From Deroplatys truncata (Eukaryota; Arthropoda; Insecta; Mantodea; Mantidae), in contig CM060990.1 in assembly GCA_030765065.1 (NCBI GenBank), forward strand, positions 668,638,118-668,702,117: DNA of 64,000 nt, read 5' to 3'. Of this stretch, positions 21,760-33,421 are shown piece by piece. Below the pieces are notes generated by a model. That model was given only the letters and a program-made list of their open reading frames with translations. It ran no database searches and was not told the DNA's origin. Each line of letters begins with the position of its first letter. The first letter of the stretch is position 1. The position numbers were made by a program, and so were the translations under genes.

Positions 21760-23002
21760 CGAGGGCAGTCCCAGAAGTACCCGACCTGACGTATATATAG
21801 CGGTTGTTGTTTCAAACAAATGACTATGGTAGAAATTACCATCCTTATAAAACTTAAGTTTGAAGTTTGACGATGCTACGCTGTTTAGTAATTCTTTGGC
21901 AGCCATTAACAGTGAACGCTCTCAGCGAATTTGTAAACATGAGTAAAACTGGCCATCGTTATGTGATACAATACTTTCATTTGAAAGGTCTTAGTACAAC
22001 TAATATTAAAGCTGAGCTAGATTCTACTCTGGGGGAGTCTGCTCCTTCATTTACAACATCAAAATATTGGGTGGCAGAGTATAAGCGAGGCCGTACGAGC
22101 TGCCAAGAGGTGTCGGCCAAATGAGGTGACCACGCCAGAAATTGTGAAGAAAATCCACAAAATGGTATTGGATGACCGTCGAATGAAAGTGCGCGAGCTA
22201 GCAGACATCCTAGGCACTTCAAAAAGTGCTGTGTAACGCACACTAACTTAAAAATTAGATATGAAAAAGCTGTGCGAAAGCTGGGTGCTGCGTTTACTCA
22301 CAATGGAACAAAACAGCGTCGTGTGGCTGTTTCAGTCGAGTGTTTGGCGATGTTTCGCTGCAATAAAGCCGAATTTTTACGTCGATTCATAACCATGGAT
22401 GAAACATGAGTCCATTACTTCACACCTGAGACGAAGGAACAGTCAAAACAGTGTACTGAAAGGGGAGAATCGGCTCCAAAGAAGGCGAAAACAGTTCCAT
22501 CTGCAGGCAAGGTCATGGCGTCAGTTTGTTTGAATGCGCGTGGGATAATTTTCATTGATTTTCTTCAAAAAGGAAAAGCAATCAATGGCCAGTATTATGC
22601 AAACTTATTGCAGTGTTTGAATGATGAAATCAAGCAAAAGGGATGCATTTAGCGAAAAAAAAGTTGTGTTTCATCAAGACAATGCACCACTTCACACATC
22701 CATTATCGCCATGGCCAAAATAAATGAGATAAAGTTCGAATTGCTTCATGCACCCTATTCGCCAGACTTAGGCCCCTCTGATTATTTTCTGTTTCCGAAG
22801 TTGAAGAAATGGCTTGGTGGTAAAAGATTAGCCAACAATGAAGAGGTGGAGTTTGCAGTTGATGGCTATTTTGCAGAACTCGACGATTCTCACTATAAAC
22901 AGGGTATCGAAGCTATTGAACATCGCTGGGAAAAGTGTATCGAGCTGAAAGGAGACTATGTAGAGAAATAAATATGTTTTTTCCCCAAAGTTCTGTGTTC
23001 TT
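21760..23002 (+). mobile_element. Mariner element, left TIR intact, right end lost
   Basis: TA at 21758-21759 is followed by the left TIR CGAGGGCAGTCCCAGAAGTA. The transposase pseudogene begins at 21939. The coding region reaches its normal C-terminus, then the sequence leaves the family after ~3' UTR near 23002 without the expected inverted copy of the TIR. The right end has therefore been deleted or replaced. Confidence 0.85.
21939..22971 (+). pseudogene. Mariner transposase pseudogene
   Basis: Encodes a cut-and-paste transposase of the mariner family, normally ~345 residues. The start MSKTGHRYVIQYFHLKGLS is intact, with a helix-turn-helix region (KVRELADILGTSKSAV). The catalytic triad codons are still visible: MDET near 22396, HQDNAP near 22676 and SPDLGPSDYFLFP near 22764. 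Disruptions include an ~10-bp deletion near 22105 (before RPNEVT), a TAA near 22234 where a His/Arg context is expected, a TGA near 22407 in place of Trp after MDET, and a frameshift before 22621. It cannot make an active enzyme. Confidence 0.9.
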
Positions 23003-23240
23003 TGTTTATTTTAATAAAAGAGTGGTATAGTTGAGAAAAATTCCAGGCATAAATAACAAACTTATTAGACAAAAGTCTATCGGTGAACATAAAAGCATTC
23101 GCATACATACTGTAAGAGCTTCAGTCTCATATCTTATATAGTTTCTGAGATAATCGGCCATGAATTGAGTAAACTTTAGAATAGTGGGATAAGCCTTTAG
23201 TTGCCGGTGGTCCCCTGTCATAGATTTACGGCACGTAAAT

Positions 23241-24203
23241 TGAAGATGATGGTTTGTTACGTTGTTTGCACCACGCTTTGTGTGTCAATTTCAAGAACGT
23301 TATATTCAAGGAGTTGTACTGTATTTCAACTGTTGGGAGCCGAACTTGTAGTAGTTGCAACCGCACGTATAGTAAATAGTTTCCGGTAGCCTTCGCCCCA
23401 AATGTACTTTCAGGTGGCCTTTGCCCCAAGTTTTAAAAAAATATTGACATTATAATTTGACTGTTTCTATAAGTATTAAATATTTATATTTTCATCAGTA
23501 TTATTGTTAGAGACATGTTTCTCTTTGTAGGGTTGTGGTGCGACAAGAATGTAGGCTTACACAGATTATAATTTTACTTCACTCCTTTTATTAATGCTTG
23601 ACACGATTTAAATAACACTTCATTGATATAGAGAGCTGTGAGATTCTTTTTATTATGAAATAGTTTCACTTTTTAACACGTAAACTATTTTCGTCTCACA
23701 CGAATACGTATTATATTTCTCGAGGACGCATCATGCATCCGGTTACAAACACTGTCCGCGGGCAACTGACTTCTGAATTTGTTAATGTTTCTCCTTTACA
23801 GTTTCTGATTGCCTAATCCTACTCCAATAGAATACCTTCATTTTACTAAAACTTTTTCTGGTTGTTGATTGGCTATTTTATAAACTGTCACTAAAATTAC
23901 ATTATTGCTTCCATGAATTAGAAGTAGTATTGTTAAACTCTCAAACTCATTATTGCCTCATTGTTACCTCATTGTTAGCAACGTTTAACTTATTAATCTA
24001 ACAGCTCCTACATTATTAAATTACGTAATACATTCGCATAACATTATTACACATGGATACAATAATATAAACATATACAATGACTATAATATACACTCCT
24101 TATATATTGTTACATACAGATATTGCTTTAAGGTGGGCTGTTATTGAATTTACATATTATATAATTAGACTGAAATTATTTAAGTGTTAAAAATACTGCC
24201 TCA
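23241..24203 (-). mobile_element. Solo LTR, family A (LTR-A4), 963 bp
   Basis: Antisense copy running TGAAGATGATGG...CTGCCTCA. It is flanked by AAAT (23237-23240 and 24204-24207). The related uninterrupted sequence at about 31560-31590 has a single copy of this tetranucleotide, so boundaries and duplication are directly demonstrated. A PBS-like GCACCACGCTTTGTGTGTCA (23268-23287) lies inside the LTR. The usual CCAAT boxes and GGAGCCGAAC and GCTGTGAG landmarks are present. Confidence 0.9.
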
Positions 24204-24702
24204 AAATGAACCTCAAGCCTGATAAGGAGACCTCTGAGCAAAATTTCCGGCCGTTCACGCCCAATATAGAATGGGACACTAAGGACCACAGCAGTTAAAG
24301 AGCGTCCATAAATAAAACCCAATGTAATTTATATCTACTCGTGTAACATGCAGCTTTAACTGAGTTGTGAATGACAGTGAATCATCTGACGCACTAAATC
24401 ACGTTTCTGCAATAGCCTGGCTTAGTAACTCACTCTCAGCCATTACATTCACCTACTCTGGTGACCAAAATCTGTGAATCCAGCAGAACCAATCAGAACT
24501 TAAGACGTGAGGTAATAGAGCCGTGATCTTTCCTTCCATCTGTTTGTGTTTACGCAGTCAAACTCGGGTTGTTCGCAGCTTACAGGTAATACTGTACGAC
24601 TATTTCCATAGTACGGATAGAAAATCATTTAAAAGAAAGCTTTCGGTACAAAATATAGTTACATAAAACGGGAAGCAAAGGAACTATTGTAGTTATAAAT
24701 TA

Positions 24703-24705
<3 letters not shown>

Positions 24706-24749
<44 letters not shown>

Positions 24750-24750
24750 T
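24706..24750 (+). repeat. (ATT)n microsatellite
   Basis: About 15 uninterrupted ATT units. The related inverted copy at 31050-31080 has only a short TAA run, so the tract expanded here. Confidence 0.95.
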
Positions 24751-25028
24751 GACTTGAATAACAACAATGTGGAATATATGATCTATAGCATTATTAAAAT
24801 TGGAGAATGTCCAATAGGAATAACTTCAAAATCAGCATACAATACAAAATTGGTTACATGCATCTATACACAGAAAACTACTAATAAGGGTATAATTCAT
24901 TGAAGAAGATACCGCTTTACAGTTTTCTATAAAGTGAGCAGGTATCGAGTATCGAATATCGAGTATCGGTGCCCAAAAATCAGTATCGATATCGGGTATC
25001 GAGAAGTAGTGGTATCATCCCATCACTA

Positions 25029-25700
25029 CTATAAACCTTTCAGGAAATTAAATTTAAAAACGTGGAATCTTTTTGTAGAGCCCACACACAGTCCAATTTT
25101 TTTTAAACTTAAGGTTTCAAATATACGAAACTATGTTTAAATCTCATTTCTTCAAAATTAAGCATTATTATTTTGTTAATTCCTCGTAGCTCAAAAAGTC
25201 TTCATTGTACTTTTATACTAAAATTTCAACCCATTCAAGTGTTTTAAGTACCGAAAAGGTAAATGTATATTTTTTGCTGACGTTTAAAACAGTTAACTTA
25301 AATATTTATAAGGAAACCCTGTTCTTTGAAACATTTCAATTATGAAAAATACTGCGGAAACGTTTGCAAGGAGCGAAATTAAGAGGTTGTAGATTCCGTA
25401 TGATCTAACCAGCATATTGAGTGTTTAAATCACGCTAAATGGCGTTTGGAAGTCCAAAAGGTAAAGAGGATGAATAAATTAAGAATTTAAAGAGTCGTTT
25501 ATAACAATATCAATGGAACCTTCTCTAAAATCTTCAATTTGTTGATATTTTTTTCTGATCCACTACTTTTTGAGTAGAAGCGTAACTTAACTATATAGAA
25601 ACTGCTGTGGGATTTGCTCTATGAATATGTTTTAATCAACAGTTTTTAGATGTTTAAAGTGTTTCGTCAGATCAAAGAGTTTGCTTTATTTTTTACTATA
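25029..25700. other. No supported feature
   Basis: AT-rich, no ORF or repeat. Confidence 0.45.
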
Positions 25701-26044
25701 CAGGGTGGACCATTTTAGTTGAGACTGTGCATATCTCCAAAACTAAGCGTTGTAGAAACAAAGTCTTGAATAAAAGTTGCTTGATATTATGGGGGAAAGT
25801 AAATGCCATTAGTAATGTTTTATTTGGAGTACATTGTGATGATCCATTTAAATTGACCCTGATTGTAGGTTCCCATTTAAAAATTAAATTAACCATAAAA
25901 TGACCATCACAACGTCCTCCAAACGAAACAACTAATGACATTTACTTTCCCCTTAATACCAACCAACTTTTATTCAAGACATTTGTTTCAAAAACGCTTA
26001 GTTTTGGAGATATTGTACAGTCTCAACTTAAATGGTCCACCCTG
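25701..26044. mobile_element. Foldback MITE, 344 bp
   Basis: Begins CAGGGTGGACCATTTTAGTT. The end is its reverse complement, and the similarity continues for ~140 bp on each side (CTCCAAAACTAAGCG, TCTTGAATAAAAGTTG). The element is thus almost entirely a long hairpin with a short unpaired centre. CAGGGTG termini and an adjoining TA suggest a Tc1/mariner-type MITE. Duplication TATA/TGTA is imperfect. Confidence 0.85.
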
Positions 26045-26274
26045 TGTAAACATACGAAAGAACAGTTAATATGTTTAGTACATTAGAGTTCAACAATTTC
26101 TGTTGTTTGCACGTACATTAACATTTCCTGAGGCTTCAGAAGGATATAACGAAAAATGTGTTTTTGTTTTATAAATACAAATATGAAAAATACGATGTGT
26201 TACATCATTGTTTCTGCTTCTATCACTTCTACAAAACCTTATTCGTCCATCTGATTCATATTCATTCATTCTCT

Positions 26275-26580
26275 GTTTAACCTCATCTTATGTAGGACTT
26301 ACACCCCCAGGACTTACAGGCGGGTACCTGGGGTCAGACGCCCGTCGAGGATCAGACAGAATAACCAGGATGGGCGATCAGTCCGATGTCTGGTATGGGA
26401 TGAAGGAAGTAGATGAAACGAAATGACGGCGAATTTGATGAAAGGAAAGGTGATGATGGAGCAGTTGCTGGAATGAATAGCGGGGGAAACCGGAGAACCA
26501 GGCCCAGACGCCGCTTTGTCCACCACAAATCCCGCATGTGGGTCCCTGGGATTGAACCCGGGCTGCCTCGGTGAGCGGTA
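26275..26580 (-). mobile_element. SINE family 1, copy SINE1c
   Basis: Minus-strand copy with the B box GGTTCAATCCC and the conserved CCACATGCGGG-type start of the body. It has a small deletion in the GGTTTTCTCC block and ends in the CATAAGATGAGGTTAAACAG tail. The A-box half is missing at the 26580 end. Confidence 0.75.
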
Positions 26581-26639
26581 TAAGCGGAATGCAGCAACCC
26601 AAAATAATAGTCAAATGTATAAAATCGGGTCGTTATAAG

Positions 26640-27735
26640 TTGGCCCTGAAATTCCATATTCTTTGCATGACATTGCGAGAATCAACTGAATAGCAACAGC
26701 ACTTTTAAAGTGTGGAGGTACTGATAAATCTCAAACCTCGGTAACGGCCGATGCCACCAAAGGTTACTTGAAATAAACTGTGTGTTTTAAAGAGGTCCAC
26801 ATTTTTCTGTAGTATGTTTTTTTGTCCACCTCTTAAGGCGTAGCCGTTATACAAAATTACAAAATTTTCCCTCCGAGTAAGGAACACTTACAGGCTATTC
26901 CCAGAAAATTCAAAATAAACATTCCATTGTGTCATGTAAGTAATATAAGTATAGGACAGTTTAATCAAAATCGCTGGAGCCATTCTTATATAGTAAAGAT
27001 ATTTAAGTTTTTCTATGCAAAGCTAAATTTGAACTTAGGGATTTTCTTTAAAATGTAACCGAGTGGAGCGGTAACTCTGTGGCCCGCATTCGGGAGGTCG
27101 TGGGTTCGATCCCCGCGGCCGACCTTCCTGACCCATGGTTTTTTCGAGGATTTCCCCGGGTCGCTTGGCGAATGCTGGGAAGGATCATTACGTCCTCCGA
27201 ATTGCCTGTCCCTCCATTTCAACTCCGTGTGCATGGTAGGGAAAACGATGCTCTGTAGAAACCTTCCTCCCCGAGCTTTAGGTCTCACGTCCCCCAGGGT
27301 ATGCATAAGACCCACAGCGGGGAGAGGGCCCGGCTACACTAGTGCCCGTCCGGGGAGTTTAAATCTGTAAACGGTATGCTCCTGCTCTGGCTGTCGTGAC
27401 TCCTGGTCCGGCCACACTCTGTCTCATCTCACTTCATCCCTTCTCCCGTCCGGGGCATAGGGAGAGATCTGCTTACATCGACGTGCTAAGTCCTAACTCT
27501 TGAAAATCTTCGTCTCGCATCTTTGGGAGATATTGAACTTATATACTTAAGTTTGATATTTATACGCCTTTTCATTTTTGAATTATTTTGTTCACAGGCA
27601 CACAGACACAGATGGACTTTCCTTTAAAAGGGTTTTTATGAATTCAGGGGGCCGCAAAATAAGTGTTTGTGGTGATACCTATGCAGAGAGCTTTTGGGTG
27701 AAATAACACACTTCCTATCTACTAGGTACGTTATA
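26640..27735 (+). repeat. Unknown dispersed repeat D, copy 1 (split by a SINE)
   Basis: Two flanks of the SINE at 27055-27498 match colinear parts of 28730-29365 and 63380-64000. Shared blocks include GAAAATCTTCGTNTCGCATC, TTGTTCACAGNCACACAGAC and GGGGCC(G/T)CAAAA. It has no coding capacity, and the family is not recognised. Confidence 0.6.
27055..27498 (+). mobile_element. SINE family 2, full-length
   Basis: tRNA-like head GTAACCGAGTGGAGCGGTAA with B box GGTTCGATCCCCGC. A body follows with GGTTTTTTCGAGGATTTCCC and GGCGAATGCTGGG. It is flanked by 9-bp direct repeats CTTTAAAAT (27046-27054) and CTTGAAAAT (27499-27507), one mismatch. Restoring a single copy rejoins repeat D as seen at 29129-29143. 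ORFs across it are incidental. Confidence 0.85.
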
Positions 27736-28729
27736 GAGAAAGCAAAAGAAAAAAAGAAAGGCAAAGCCAGTTAATAACATTTAAATGTTTACGTTACAAA
27801 ATGATCTCGGAATGGATATGCATCCTATGTTCAAAATTCAGAGTCTTCATTTACCTCCTGGTTCTTCTGCTGTTTTCATCATAATTTTTTTTCACTGTGA
27901 ACACAACATGGGGTTTTTATAATATTGAGGAAAATATACGCGCCACAAAATCACAAAGAGGGGTTGTGAAATGATCGCTGTGCGTTGGAGGTAGTTTTAA
28001 GGCGGCAATAATCTCGCTATAGGAAGGAGAAAACTTTTTCGTTGTTTCTGTAATTTATGATTTTGCCTTCAGTACTTCAGAAATATATCTCTAAAGGATT
28101 TAGTTACCACATTTCCCTCCTGAACTTGAGTGAGAACTCTTGTTAGTGATTGCATGAAATACTCCAGCAAGAGAATGCAAGATTTTCAGCAAAAGGGTGG
28201 CCATAAATGAAAATTCTGTCTTCGAAATTCTATTCCGATGCTTTCTTTTAAATTCTATCACAACTGTTGAATAATTATATAGATACATTGAATATCAATA
28301 GTAGTTTTGATAAAAATAGATACTATAATTGCATTTATTGCCTTAATCAAATGTTTCACAGAATGGAGAAGTCATATTAATGGGAAATAAAAATACTAAC
28401 ATATTAATTATAAAATAATACACAAAACTTGCATATATGTAGACTTATTCCTGTTGTGCTGTTTCAGAAAAAGAAAAATGTTAAAGTGATATATATTTTT
28501 TCATAATTTATCTTTAGCAGTCAAATTAATCAAATCATATGTTCAACAAAAATCTGATGTGTTTAACTTATATTACTTTCTCTACTCTTATACAAACTAT
28601 TTTTACAAACGCTTATTCTCCATATACTTCATGTTAGTCTAGATAAATATTTGCAGAAACTCTTATTGCTAATTTTCTTGTAGGTGCAAGGGGAATATGG
28701 TAGGCTTTAAGGGATAGTCAAATCTTTTA
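27736..28729. other. No supported feature
   Basis: AT-rich; no recognisable ORF. Confidence 0.45.
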
Positions 28730-29365
28730 ACATCTGGTTGCTATGTGGGGCAATTCATTCTCTTTGCATGTCCAGAACATAAAAATATCATAACGAATTC
28801 CCATTGGAGAAAATGTGCAGGTAAGTATTCTAAAATTAAAACAAATAACAAGGAATATCTCGGAAATGGTGCACTCCACAAAACAAAATGTATATGACAT
28901 AAATTCTGTATATTAACAAGCTCTAAATTTTTTGTGTAGAAACATTTTGCCCTTCTCTTACGGTTTACCAGTTATGCAAAAGCCACTCAGAATGAAGAGG
29001 ACTTTTGAGGGCATTCCCAGAAAATTCAAGATATACATTTTATTTGTCATGAAAATATCTCTATTTTTAAGAAGATCAAAACTTCTGAAAAATGTTCCAT
29101 GTGAAGGGTAGTCTAAGGTAGAGGATTTTCTTGAAAATCTTCGTGTCGCATCTTTGAAAGACACTGAACCCAAATACCAAGTTTGGTATTTGTCGGACTT
29201 TTTGTTTTTGAGTTATGCTGTTCACAGATATACACACACGGACCTTTTTCAATTTTTTTTAAGATTTAGGGGGCCTCAAAACATTTATTTTCGGTGAAAT
29301 CGTGGTATCGAATTTTTGGGTGGAATGCAACACTTCCCCTACTTACTATACGTAGTAGAGAAAGT
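28730..29365 (+). repeat. Unknown dispersed repeat D, copy 2
   Basis: Uninterrupted copy showing the order AATATCTCGGAAATGG, GAAGAGGACTT, CCAGAAAATTCAAGATA, TCTTGAAAATCTTCG, ACCAAGTTTGG and TTGTTCACAG-like motifs. It ends near ACTATACGTAGTAGAGAAAG. Confidence 0.65.
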
Positions 29366-30774
29366 AGTAATAAAATGATTAAATTATAGGAGTTTAATTT
29401 TTGAAACTCTTTCAGCCTGTGTTACTGCTAACGATTTGAATAATATTGCTTACAAAGTGCATCATTTGGAAATTTTTAATGTCTATAATTCTAAGAAAAA
29501 TGAACTCTGAGTAAACGGTGTTTTAAATAATTTCAAATCATTACGCCGGATATTCAAAGGAATTTAATCGTTCACGTAATGGGATTTTAAAGGACTGAGG
29601 GTAAAGGCAGAATATTCAGTTGAAGCTAATTGTAAGTACCTTTAGGGGAAATCAAAACTGATAGTTAATTTTGCATTTTAACTATTACTAGATGTATCGT
29701 CCGTTCATTGGGAGAATGCATTATGTGAGTAAGAGGTTGACGATAAATATGGTGTGATTTTTTGAAAGTCATGGGTACCCTACAGTTTTCACATATACCT
29801 AAGGCACAAGTGTCTAAGGTTTTGTCTGTAACCTATAACTTTCACTAAGTATTACACTCAAGTAAAAAAATTTGTACCCTGATTTTCCAAGTTTTGTCTA
29901 AAGGAGATTGAAAATAAAGGGTAAGGGAAACTTAAAATGCCTAAGGCTCTATATTATTGAAAATAAGAGTTAATTGGTTTGTGGAAGTGAGTGGTAACGT
30001 ATGATTTTTGCCAGATCCTACAGTATAATTGTACAATATTTTTATCAGATGAGTTATACAGTTCATATTTTTACATAAGGGTTGAAAATATGGCAGGGAT
30101 AATTTTTTAAGGGTTATAAGATTTATTATTTTCGTAAATTCCTACAGCATAAGTGTACAAATCTCCGTTTATATATACCTAAAAGCTTAATGTTAATATT
30201 AGCATTTGTAAATAGGGATTGTGTATAAGGCTAGCGGAAGTGTTTGGAAGTTATAGGATAGGTTTTTGTTTTCTCTCATATTCCGAAATCCAAGTAAACA
30301 AGCCTTTTTATCCTAAAAGGCTTTTGAGAACATCTTTCAGTAAAAATAAAAGCGACATCGGTGATAGGAACACGATATGCAAATCCTCTCCTGCAATAAC
30401 TCAATTTTAAAATACTTTAAGCCTCTCCATTTAACCCTTCAGACTGGTAAACAATAAAAATAAGCCTTGCTAGCAACTAAGCGCAAAAATACTGTGTGAT
30501 ATCTTCAACGACAGGCCATAAAATCGTGCAAGAAGTATATGAAAACTTCCTAAAACTAGTTTTAACATTTTGGGAATACTTTATTTTGAATTTTATTTTA
30601 ATGGCAAATTACTGATTTGGGCAATAATGCGTACTAATTGTGATTCTAAATGTTTTGATAGACGTACAGAAATAGAACACAACTTTGTGCCTTCGTTAGA
30701 AGTCAAATACGTCGTCTGGTGAAGAGTTTGTCGTTCACAGAGTTTGTAGTTCGTACTCTATCGATTCAATAGGA
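29366..30774. other. No supported feature
   Basis: AT-rich; short ORFs only. Confidence 0.45.
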
Positions 30775-32930
30775 TAAGGATTAGACGATATCCATATTTC
30801 TCGATACTCGATACCGATATTGATTTTTGAGCACTGATACTCGATATTAGACACTCGGTACCTACTCACTTTATAAAAAGCTGTAAAGCGATAGCTTGTA
30901 CACTGAATTGTGTTCTTGTTAGTAATTTTCTGTGTATAAGCGCATATAACCAATTTTGTGTTGTATGCTGATTTCGAAGTTATTCCTATTTGACATTCTC
31001 CAATCTTAATAATGCTATAGATCATATATACCATATTGTTGTTATTCAAGTCTAATAATAGTAATAATAATAATAATTTATAACTACAATAGTTTCTTCG
31101 CTTCCCGTTTTATGTAACTATAGTTTGTACCAAAAGCTTTCTTTTAAACGATTTTCTATCCGTACTATGGAAATAGTCGTACAGTATTACCTGTAAGCTG
31201 CGAACAACCCGAGTTTGACTGCGTAAACACAAACAGATGGAAGGAAAGATCACGGCTCTATTACCTCACGTCTTAAGTTCTGATTGGTTCTGCTGGATTC
31301 ACAGATTTTGGTCACCAGAGTAGGTGAATGTAATGGCTGAGAGTGAGTTGCTAAGCCAGGCTATTGCAGAAACCGTGATGTAGTGCGTCAGATGATTCAC
31401 TGTCATTCACAACTCAGTTAAAGCTGCATATTACACGAGTAGATATAAATTACATTGGGTTTTATTTATGGACGCTCTTTAACTGCTGTGGTCCTTAGCG
31501 TTCCATTTTCTATTGGGCGTGAAAGACCAGAGATTTTGCTCAGGTGTCTCCTTATCAAGCTTGAGGTTCATTTACGTGCCGTAAATCTATGACAGGGGAC
31601 CACCGGTGATTAAAGGCTTATCCCAATATTCTTAAATTTACTCACTTCATGGCAGCAATTATTATTTTAATAATGCTATAGGTTATATTATTAGTCAAGG
31701 CTAATTATAGTAATTTCTTTGCTTGCCTTTTTATATAACTGTATTTTGTGCTGAAAGTTTTCCTTTAAACGATTTTCTATCCACTTTATAGAAATTAGTC
31801 GAACAGTATACCTGTAAGCTACGCTCGTGACACGAGTTTGATTGTGTAAACACAAACTAACAGATGGAAGGAAATAACAAATATTTCCATGGCTGTATTA
31901 TTTCACGTCTTAAGTTTTGGTTTGTTTCTGCTAGATTCACAGACTTTAGTCACCGGAGTAGGTAAATATAATGGCTGAGAGTGAGTTACTAAGCCAGGCT
32001 ATTGGATTTGGGGAAGCTTAGAGAATAAAAAGACACTATGGTTCTATAGATTAGTAAAAAGGAAATGGGGAAGTGAAGTGTATGTGGATTATTGTAATAG
32101 AGCAGAAAAAGAAGCGTTTGCATGGATGAGAACAGGATCAATGTATCTGAGAGGGCTAAGAGGTAAAAAAAACCGAATTTGTGAATTATGCGGAGGCAGT
32201 GAAAGCACAGAGCATTATATGACAGAATGTAAAGAATTAGCAGAATCGAGACAAGAAGTATGGGAAGAAAAATGGATAGAAAAATAGAAGCAATTAAAAT
32301 GCTAACGAGAAAAGAAGAAAAGCAAAATAAGAATATGGAGGAGTTCTTAAAGAAAGTAAAAGAGAAATGGATTAGAAAAGTAAGAGAGATAAGAAAGTTA
32401 GAGAGGCAAACGGAGGAAGGAGAAGATGGGTAATAGGGATTAAAGGTAGCAAGGGATGCTCAGATGAGCCAGAAGGCCAGGGTGCCAGGCAAAAAGAGCA
32501 GCATAGCTGGCAAGGAAATTTGTACATAGGTTAAGTTAATATATAAGTGGAATATTGTAAAAAGAATTGTGTAGAAAAAATGTGCAAAGAAAGTATCTAT
32601 CTATCTAAAAAAAAAAACAAAGCCAGGCTATTGCAGAAATGTGATTTATTGCGTCAGCTGTATCATTTTCATTACAACTCAGTTAACGCTGCGTGCAACA
32701 TGAGTACCTCTACTGCTTCCCCCACTGGTTTGCATGTTTTCATTTAGACACAAGAGTTTATGGAATGTTACATTGATTCACCCACAGGAAACGCAGTCAA
32801 GGTCTATCAAGAACTATAGTCCGGCAACTCTTTGGGGACACATGCGAGGCAGTAACGAGGAGACTTGTGTCAAGGTATTAGACATACTTCGATACAACTG
32901 AGTATCTAGGGTATCGTGACACCATCCCTA
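30775..32930 (+). mobile_element. hAT-like non-autonomous element, copy 2
   Basis: The left end TAAGGATTAGACGATATCC is a mutated form of the copy-1 terminus. The right end, read on the minus strand from 32930, is TAGGGATGGTGTCACGATAC. Both ends have subterminal TATCGA-type motifs. Inside, the segment 31010-31450 recurs in direct orientation at 31660-32004 plus 32634-32740, and a LINE tail is inserted between those parts. No transposase is seen. An 8-bp duplication is not evident. Confidence 0.55.
32005..32619 (+). mobile_element. 5'-truncated LINE tail with C-terminal zinc knuckle
   Basis: Flanked by a perfect 14-bp target duplication, AAGCCAGGCTATTG (31991-32004 and 32620-32633), and ending in an A-rich tail. 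The frame 32078-32287 includes ICELCGGSESTEHYMTEC, a C-x2-C-x7-H-x4-C knuckle typical of the extreme C-terminus of some LINE ORF2 proteins. This is followed by Lys/Glu-rich residues. The RT and endonuclease parts were never inserted. The same knuckle spacing occurs in the fragment at 35231-36070. Confidence 0.85.
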
Positions 32931-32991
32931 ATAAGGACGCAATAGTCGACACGTGGACTGTGAAAGGAGAGGTTACGCCTTCGCCTCTCAA

Positions 32992-33421
32992 TCACATCTT
33001 TTTGAGCTCTGCAGCCCTGTATTTAGAACGTAATGCTGTCAAATGTTTATTCTGCCTCGTGTTTAAAGCTCGCATGCTCTTCATCGTAACAGCATCCTGG
33101 AGTTGACTTGGGTTTAGAAAGCCATAAACGGAATAAGGAAATAAGTATTTTTGCATGGCGTTGCAATCTCCGTCCGACAAGCGGGCCTTCAGCCTGGCCA
33201 TATAGCGCACCGCTCCAACCCCGCCGGAAGCCCACAAAATGTTGCCGCAGAAAGGGTAGCCTCCTTACCGCTTGGAAAAGGAGGTTCCTCGGCGGGATGG
33301 GGGGTAAGGAGGAATTACACCATTCCTCATCCCGTTCGTTCTCGGAGCCCACGGAAACAGTCCGGGTTAACCAACTACTGCTCCACCAGTGCGGGGCACC
33401 GCTTGCTGAAAGATGTTTCAC
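32992..33421 (-). other. Unidentified GC-rich segment with overlapping ORFs
   Basis: 33040-33460 is clearly GC-richer than its surroundings and has open frames on both strands: 131 codons plus, 124 and 81 codons minus. A TATATATT lies upstream on the minus strand near 33490. The 81-codon minus frame (33237-32992) ends in a basic, helical-looking segment. I recognise none of them; this could be a host exon, a transposon part or chance. Confidence 0.25.

Larger units (their letters stand above)
23155..25028 (-). mobile_element. hAT-like non-autonomous element, copy 1
   Basis: Its right terminus (minus strand from 25028) reads TAGTGATGGGATGATACC, a hAT-type TIR. A subterminal cluster of TATCGAGTATCG-type motifs follows. 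About 890 bp of it (excluding the LTR inserted at 23241-24203) match 30775-31653 in inverted orientation. It has no transposase. The left end near 23155 is only the limit of similarity. It includes a piece of the SINE family seen at 48552. Confidence 0.55.

Noticed and set aside
23155..31653. One large element with ~0.9-kb terminal inverted repeats
   Set aside because: The hAT-type termini at 25028 and 30775 face inward, so the arms belong to two elements rather than to one element spanning the interval.
32601..32617. Simple A-rich repeat
   Set aside because: It is the 3' tail of the inserted LINE, bounded by the target duplication.
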